From DAOVRL01 sp964459805 (GTDB taxonomy: Bacteria; Planctomycetota; Phycisphaerae; Sedimentisphaerales; Anaerobacaceae): 46,188 nucleotides of DNA. Of this stretch, positions 42,207-46,188 are shown one piece after another. The position numbers and the translations under genes are program-made. Every line of letters starts with the position of its first letter. Position 1 is the first letter of the stretch. The stretch spans positions 1 through 46,188 of the forward strand of contig CAYWOD010000004.1 of NCBI GenBank assembly GCA_964459805.1, read 5' to 3'. Below the pieces are notes generated by a model, which was not told where the DNA came from, searched no databases, and saw nothing but the letters and a program-made list of their open reading frames with translations.

Positions 42207-43712
42207 TTAATCCCCCCTTTCCTCAATCCAACTTGCGAATAGCTGTTTGACCTGGTCAGGATTTCTCTGTAACGCACCAGCTATTTGTTTGCGCAGCACC
42301 AATCGCTCAGAGCCCTCCGCTCCGGCCGGTAGCAGACCGGCAGTTTCTCCTGCTTCGGGCAACTGTCCTGGGGCGACCGCCTTGGCAACCTTCTTCTTTG
42401 CACCTCTGAATATCCGAAGGACCAGCAGCGCACAGATTGCCATAATCCCAAGGGACCCCTGGCGAACGATGGCCATATAACGAGGCCAACTGGACGGCTC
42501 GGCTTCAACCAGTAATTCAAGCGGACGATGAAATTTTGCGTCAACCACTGTAAGCGATTCTGTGTCCTTAGGATCAAGACCAAGCGCATTTCTAATAAGT
42601 TTTTCCACGTCTGTTAATTGCATTATCTTTGCGGTTTCAGTACCGGAGCCTGCTTCATTGGCATCAGACACTGATAAGTCAACAATAGCCGAGACCGACA
42701 GAGATAATATTGAGCCTGGCAGCTCCTCCTTTTGCTCGACAGTCCTGGGGTTTACGTATTCGGTATTAATGGTTTCCTCTTTCTTTGGAGTGCCCGGTGT
42801 ACCCGATTCCCCACTGCCTGATGCCGCCGTAGGTTCGGAACTCGTTTGAATTTCTTCTTTCGAGACAATTTTCGTCAGCTCATAGGTTTCAGTAAGGGTG
42901 CTGACGCTGTTCATATCAATAACCGCACTGACCCTCACAGATGCCCGACCCGGCCCGAGAACTGCAGTGAGCATATCCTCGACCTTCTTCTCCAGGTTCT
43001 GCTCCACCATTTCCTTGTAAGCCGCAACGGTTCCGGCTCCGTGCGCCAGAGTCCCCTCCGATTCACTTGAAAGGAGGCGTCCCTGACTGTCTATCACGGT
43101 TACACCTTCCGACTTGAGTCCCTCGACACCGCCGGCCACGAGGTGCGTGACTGCCGCTATGTTTAACGCGCTTAACGTATAACCCGGTCGCAGCCGCAGG
43201 ACCACAGAGGCGCTGGTTTCTCCCGCTTGGGAATTGAACAGGTTTCGCTCGGTGCTCACTATGTGGATCCGCGCGTGAACCACGCCGTCTATCATTTGAA
43301 TACTTTTGGCGAGCTCTTCCTGGAGCGCTCGCTGACGGTTGATGTCTTGGACACCCGGGCTGACGCCGATCTTTTCGTTGTCGAAGATTTTGTAGCCTTT
43401 TTGTCCGCCCGCCGGGAGGCCCTCCCTTGCCATATCAAGACGAAGCTGAGCGACATCTTTTTTCGGAGCATAAATGGTTGTCCCGTTATTCAGCAGTTTG
43501 TAGGCAATGTCCTTTTCGTCGATTTTCTCTGTAATCTTGCTCGCGTCTTCAGGGTCCAGGCTTGAATACAGAACTCCCATATCGGGCCTGCGGGCCCAGT
43601 GAACAAGCAGGCCGCCGACAATAAGAAACGTCAGAACAACTGCGATCAGCAAGGCCCGCTGAACCATGCTCACGTTTCGCCAGACTGCCTGTATTTTCTG
43701 GAAAAAGTCCAT
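42207..43712 (-). CDS. fliF: FliF, MS-ring protein
   Basis: 501 residues, two membrane helices (~19-41, RALLIAVVLTFLIVGGLLVH; ~420-440, LGIMAICALLVLRIFRGAKK). YscJ-type periplasmic domains have ARIHIVSTERNLFNSQAGET and SASVVLRLRPGYTLS. The C-terminal FliG-binding tail is RKQIAGALQRNPDQVKQLFA. It forms the base ring for assembly and lies 4 bases before fliG. Confidence 0.96.
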   Translation of the reverse strand: MDFFQKIQAVWRNVSMVQRALLIAVVLTFLIVGGLLVHWARRPDMGVLYSSLDPEDASKITEKIDEKDIAYKLLNNGTTIYAPKKDVAQLRLDMAREGLPAGGQKGYKIFDNEKIGVSPGVQDINRQRALQEELAKSIQMIDGVVHARIHIVSTERNLFNSQAGETSASVVLRLRPGYTLSALNIAAVTHLVAGGVEGLKSEGVTVIDSQGRLLSSESEGTLAHGAGTVAAYKEMVEQNLEKKVEDMLTAVLGPGRASVRVSAVIDMNSVSTLTETYELTKIVSKEEIQTSSEPTAASGSGESGTPGTPKKEETINTEYVNPRTVEQKEELPGSILSLSVSAIVDLSVSDANEAGSGTETAKIMQLTDVEKLIRNALGLDPKDTESLTVVDAKFHRPLELLVEAEPSSWPRYMAIVRQGSLGIMAICALLVLRIFRGAKKKVAKAVAPGQLPEAGETAGLLPAGAEGSERLVLRKQIAGALQRNPDQVKQLFASWIEERGD

Positions 43713-43776
43713 TAGTCTCGTTCGTTACGGTTATTTGAAGAACCGCTGTCGCAAAAGAAATCCTGAAAATCAACAG

Positions 43777-44100
43777 CTATAACGGCATGTTCATAGTCTG
43801 TTTGTACGCCTCAATCAATTTGTTTCGAACGCCCACGAGGAGTTTGAAGCTCATATCAGCCTTGGCCACCGCCGAGACAACAGAGGTGATGTCCGAATTC
43901 TTGCCCGCCAACAAATCCTTTATGGACATATTCGATGACTGTTGAAGATCACTAACTGCCGAGACGTATTTCCCCGCGGCCTTTATTGTCTCCTCAAAAC
44001 CGGCTTTCATGCCGTCGGCGACGCCGGCCTTCGCCGTTCCAAAGGATCCGGGATTGATCTTGGGTAGCGTTGAGCTTACGTTGGGATTTAGATTGATCAT
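43777..44100 (-). CDS. fliE: FliE, MS ring-rod junction protein
   Basis: 107 residues: FEETIKAAGKYVSAVSDLQQ, then SVVSAVAKADMSFKLLVGVR, then NKLIEAYKQTMNMPL, the typical FliE ending. AAGGT precedes the ATG. It sits between flgC and fliF. Confidence 0.94.
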   Translation of the reverse strand: MINLNPNVSSTLPKINPGSFGTAKAGVADGMKAGFEETIKAAGKYVSAVSDLQQSSNMSIKDLLAGKNSDITSVVSAVAKADMSFKLLVGVRNKLIEAYKQTMNMPL

Positions 44101-44116
44101 TACCTTAATTCCTCAC

Positions 44117-44521
44117 TTATCGAAGTAGCTCGAGAGTCGTTTCCACCATTCGCTGATAACGCTTGAGGACGGCGACATTGGCCTGATACGCCCGGGCTGC
44201 CATAGTCAAGTTGACCATCTCGATAGGCAGATCCACGTTGGGCATTGTCACATACCCTTGCTCATCCGCATTAGGGTGGCCGGGTCTTAGTATCCTCGGA
44301 AGCTCACTCATATCCGCTGCTATTTCGTCCAGTGTGACCCCGCCGATGCCATCGCTGGCGGCTTTCAATACCGCTTCGAGCCTGCGGTAAGGCTGTCCTT
44401 GGCCGTCATCCGTTGATTGAGCATTTGCGACGTTGGACGAAATCACCCCTATACTTTTCTCCTGTGCCCGCATGCCCGAAATCGCTATGTCTATTGGGCC
44501 AAAGCTGTTGTTCACTTCCAT
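44117..44521 (-). CDS. flgC: FlgC, proximal rod protein
   Basis: 134 residues: IAISGMRAQEKSIGVISSNV followed by ANAQST at the N-terminus, PNVDLPIEMVNLTMAARAYQ in the C-terminal half. It is a usual-length FlgC between flgB and fliE. AGGT lies before the ATG. Confidence 0.95.
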   Translation of the reverse strand: MEVNNSFGPIDIAISGMRAQEKSIGVISSNVANAQSTDDGQGQPYRRLEAVLKAASDGIGGVTLDEIAADMSELPRILRPGHPNADEQGYVTMPNVDLPIEMVNLTMAARAYQANVAVLKRYQRMVETTLELLR

Positions 44522-44601
44522 TTGCTTATACCTGTTCGTGCCTAATTCCTTTTGGGTCCGGCGTTCGATTTGTCGAACCCTGATACCTCTAAAGAGTACG
44601 A

Positions 44602-44961
44602 CTACTTCACATTAATGGCTGCTTCCATCGCCAGGTACTTTCTATTGAGCAGTCTGACGAAGAGCTTGTGGCGAAGCGTATTCTTCACCATTTCGCCAAC
44701 CTCTGTTTCCAGATTGACGTCGTTGCCGTTTGATCTTACCGGTGTTTGTTTGGGCTGATATATCAGAGGCCTGATTTCATCAAGGTCAGCCGCCCCGTGC
44801 GAATCCAGGGCCTTGGCAAGCAACTGTTCGAACTTGATATCGATCCTGCGGTAGCCCGGGGTCTGAAGGTTGGCGGCATTGTTGGCGATTGCCTTCTGTC
44901 GAAGACTCTCAGCCTTTATGCCGGCCTCCAGAAAGTTCACGATGTTGCTTGTTCTGGACAC
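44602..44961 (-). CDS. flgB: FlgB, proximal rod protein
   Basis: 119 residues from a GTG at 44961 (MSRTSNIVNFLEAGIKAESL; then RQKAIANNAANLQTPGYRRI, the FlgB signature). The frame is open to an ATG at 45003, but the sigma-54 promoter at 45013-45027 places the transcript start near 45001, so that ATG would be at or before the mRNA end. AGGGA lies 7 bases before the GTG, and the shorter start gives the family's usual N-terminus. It is the first gene of the large minus-strand operon. Confidence 0.92.
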   Translation of the reverse strand: MSRTSNIVNFLEAGIKAESLRQKAIANNAANLQTPGYRRIDIKFEQLLAKALDSHGAADLDEIRPLIYQPKQTPVRSNGNDVNLETEVGEMVKNTLRHKLFVRLLNRKYLAMEAAINVK

Positions 44962-45012
44962 GTCAGTTTCCCTGTGTATCTTTGCACAAACCTTCTTTGC
45001 CAACAGGAGCCC

Positions 45013-45027
45013 GCAATAATCGTGCCA
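45013..45027 (-). promoter_or_regulatory. Sigma-54 promoter of the flgB operon
   Basis: On the minus strand the site reads TGGCAC-GATTA-TTGC, an exact consensus match. The predicted start near 45001 leaves a leader of about 40 bases before the GTG of flgB and rules out the upstream ATG as the usual start. Confidence 0.85.
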
Positions 45028-45353
45028 GATACTTACAACTGTCCATTTTCATTTCAGGAACCGGCTAATTTCGCAAAAAACCGCTCAAAACCGATGTAAG
45101 ATGCCTGTTGGGATGAGAGAACCTGCGTAAGGATTCTATACAGGCCGATGCGTTTCTTTACACAATCACGCCGCCGGCACAATCGCGTGGATTTGCTCAG
45201 TACCAGAGCCGGAAATTCTTGCCTGAGCAAAGGAATATTTCTCCACAATAATAGATAACGGTCGGGTTTTTCCAACCAAATACACCTTTTATGTGTTTAT
45301 AACTCCTCCCGCAATAAAGAGTTGTGATTCCAGTGAGGTCCGTGACTTGATAC
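45028..45353. other. Divergent promoter region between flgB and fliK
   Basis: The 326 bases lie between two outward-facing sigma-54 promoters. A 73-codon minus-strand frame (45054-45275) is open here but rich in Arg/Leu without any family feature, and I do not take it as a gene. Activator sites for both promoters would be expected here. The TTATGGGAC box of the flgD region is not found. Confidence 0.5.
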
Positions 45354-45368
45354 TGGCACGATGGTTGC
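45354..45368 (+). promoter_or_regulatory. Sigma-54 promoter of fliK
   Basis: TGGCAC-GATGG-TTGC is an exact consensus match. The predicted start is near 45380, only a few bases before the fliK ATG at 45384. Confidence 0.8.
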
Positions 45369-45383
45369 TAAATAAATTGACGT

Positions 45384-46188
45384 ATGGATACCGGTTTATT
45401 GATAAATGCGTTTGTAGTCAATGTGGGCGCCGTGCCCAGCCCGCCAAAGGCGGCTGAAGCACGAAATGCGGGGGATTTTAGGCCGAAGCCAGCCGATGAC
45501 GCACGTATCGCCAATGGCCCACAGAAAATAACGCCCGATAATGCCCCAACCGATACCCCAAGACAGGTTGACGGCAAGCCGCGTCGGCGCTTTCGCCATA
45601 GGCTCAAGGAGGAGATGGGGCCAAAAGGACCACAGGAAGGGCACAATACGGCCAAACCGGAGGCAAAACCTTCTGCACCACCGCCGATTCGCTTGGCGAA
45701 TCAGCCGGCCGCAAATCAGTCCCAGGTTGTCCTGACTGAGAGTCTGGCAGTTGCACCTGCACTGGTTGGCAAAGCTGTGGCCGCAGAAGCCGCCGGCCCG
45801 CTTCCGCAGCAGACAGCAGCCAAGATTCAGGGAAAGGCTGTCCCACTGCTCAAGAGCTCAAAGGTTTCCGTGCCTGTCAATCTCACTGTTGATGCCTCTA
45901 AACAGACCACTGAGAATGCCTCACCGGAGGTGCCTGCGGCGCCTGGACCGGCAGGCAAACTTGTCCAATTAGCGGCCTACCCGGGCCAAACCGAGCCTAA
46001 GATTGTACAAGCTGATCTGTCCAAGGGGCAGCCTGCTGCCGATGCTCAGTCTGGGCAAGCCAGGCAGGCCGCTGAAATGGCGGTTTCCGGCAAGGCTGTT
46101 GGCGCACAAGAGCCTGCTGCCGATCCTCAGTCCGGGCAAGCCAGGCAGGCCGCTGAAATGGCGGTTTCCGGCAAGGCTGTTGGCGCAC
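45384..46188 (+). CDS. fliK: FliK-like hook-length control protein, N-terminal part (cut by window end)
   Basis: 268 codons without a stop to the window edge. The product starts MDTGLLINAFVVNVGAVP and is long, low-complexity and rich in Ala, Pro, Gln and Lys (KPEAKPSAPPPIRLANQPAA), as is the exported ruler part of FliK. The diagnostic C-terminal switch domain lies beyond the window, so the name rests on composition, the sigma-54 promoter and position next to flgB. A TGA lies two codons before the ATG, so this is the first possible ATG. No Shine-Dalgarno sequence is seen. The 3' end holds a tandem repeat. It could instead be another Ala/Pro-rich flagellar protein. Confidence 0.7.
   Translation, partial: MDTGLLINAFVVNVGAVPSPPKAAEARNAGDFRPKPADDARIANGPQKITPDNAPTDTPRQVDGKPRRRFRHRLKEEMGPKGPQEGHNTAKPEAKPSAPPPIRLANQPAANQSQVVLTESLAVAPALVGKAVAAEAAGPLPQQTAAKIQGKAVPLLKSSKVSVPVNLTVDASKQTTENASPEVPAAPGPAGKLVQLAAYPGQTEPKIVQADLSKGQPAADAQSGQARQAAEMAVSGKAVGAQEPAADPQSGQARQAAEMAVSGKAVGA
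46032..46188 (+). repeat. 81-bp in-frame tandem repeat in fliK
   Basis: Two copies (46032-46112 and 46113 to the edge, the second incomplete) encode 27-residue units starting PAADAQSGQARQAAEMAVSG and PAADPQSGQARQAAEMAVSG. The copies differ at only two bases in the visible part. The array may continue past the window. Confidence 0.9.

Noticed and set aside
45054..45275. 73-codon minus-strand frame between flgB and fliK
   Set aside because: No ribosome site or family, and it lies between two divergent sigma-54 promoters.
1..46188. CRISPR arrays, tRNA or rRNA genes, prophage
   Set aside because: No spaced direct repeats, tRNA cloverleaf, rRNA segment or phage structural genes were noticed on reading both strands.

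Overview
The window is almost entirely a flagellar biosynthesis region from a Gram-negative (diderm) bacterium. L-ring and P-ring genes (flgH, flgI, flgA) are present. The gene order flgD-flgE / flgF-flgG-flgA-flgH-flgI-flgJ-flgN-flgK-flgL, the wording of conserved FliD motifs, the degenerate MotB proteins and the very large TPR/glycosyltransferase proteins suggest Planctomycetota, perhaps a Phycisphaerae/Sedimentisphaerales-like lineage. That placement is inference from family knowledge, because the window holds no rRNA or marker gene. A run of ten Ns at 25219-25228 shows that the sequence is a draft or metagenome scaffold.

Layout. Positions 1-2205 hold the start of an unknown acidic protein (minus strand), a 271-bp MITE-like element with 25-bp inverted ends and an 8-bp target duplication, and an NtrC-family sigma-54 activator (minus strand). 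A 717-bp regulatory region (2206-2922) carries repeated TTATGGGAC boxes and a consensus sigma-54 promoter. From there a plus-strand run makes the rod, hook, rings and hook-filament junction (flgD, flgE, a PilZ-like membrane protein, flgF, flgG, flgA, flgH, flgI, flgJ, flgN, flgK, flgL; 2.9-14.8 kb). Next comes a 14-kb accessory island (15.1-29.3 kb) of glycosyltransferases and TPR proteins, including a 1981-residue multi-enzyme protein, and then fliD (29.3-31.7 kb). The other half is on the minus strand and reads leftwards from 45.0 kb: flgB-flgC-fliE-fliF-fliG-fliH-fliI-fliJ-motE-motA-motB-motB', then fliO-fliP-fliQ-fliR-flhB. At the right edge, divergent from flgB, lies the 5' part of fliK (plus strand), which runs out of the window.

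Regulation. Four sites match the sigma-54 consensus (TGGCAC-N5-TTGC) perfectly or nearly so: before flgD, fliO, flgB and fliK. A weaker one precedes the glycosylation island. Together with the NtrC-type activator these suggest one sigma-54 flagellar regulon. A sigma-28-like promoter precedes fliD.

How the parts fit. Most of the basal body, the export gate and ATPase, the stator and the hook-cap genes are here. fliL, fliM, fliN, flhA, flhF, fliA, fliS, flgM and flagellin are not in the window. The island lies between flgL and fliD and carries its own small FlgN/FliT-like protein, so it probably glycosylates flagellin or another axial protein. It is the best candidate here for an undescribed system: about ten glycosyltransferase-like domains plus one methyltransferase-like domain in five proteins, several of them joined to TPRs, which could act as a substrate-recruiting assembly line.
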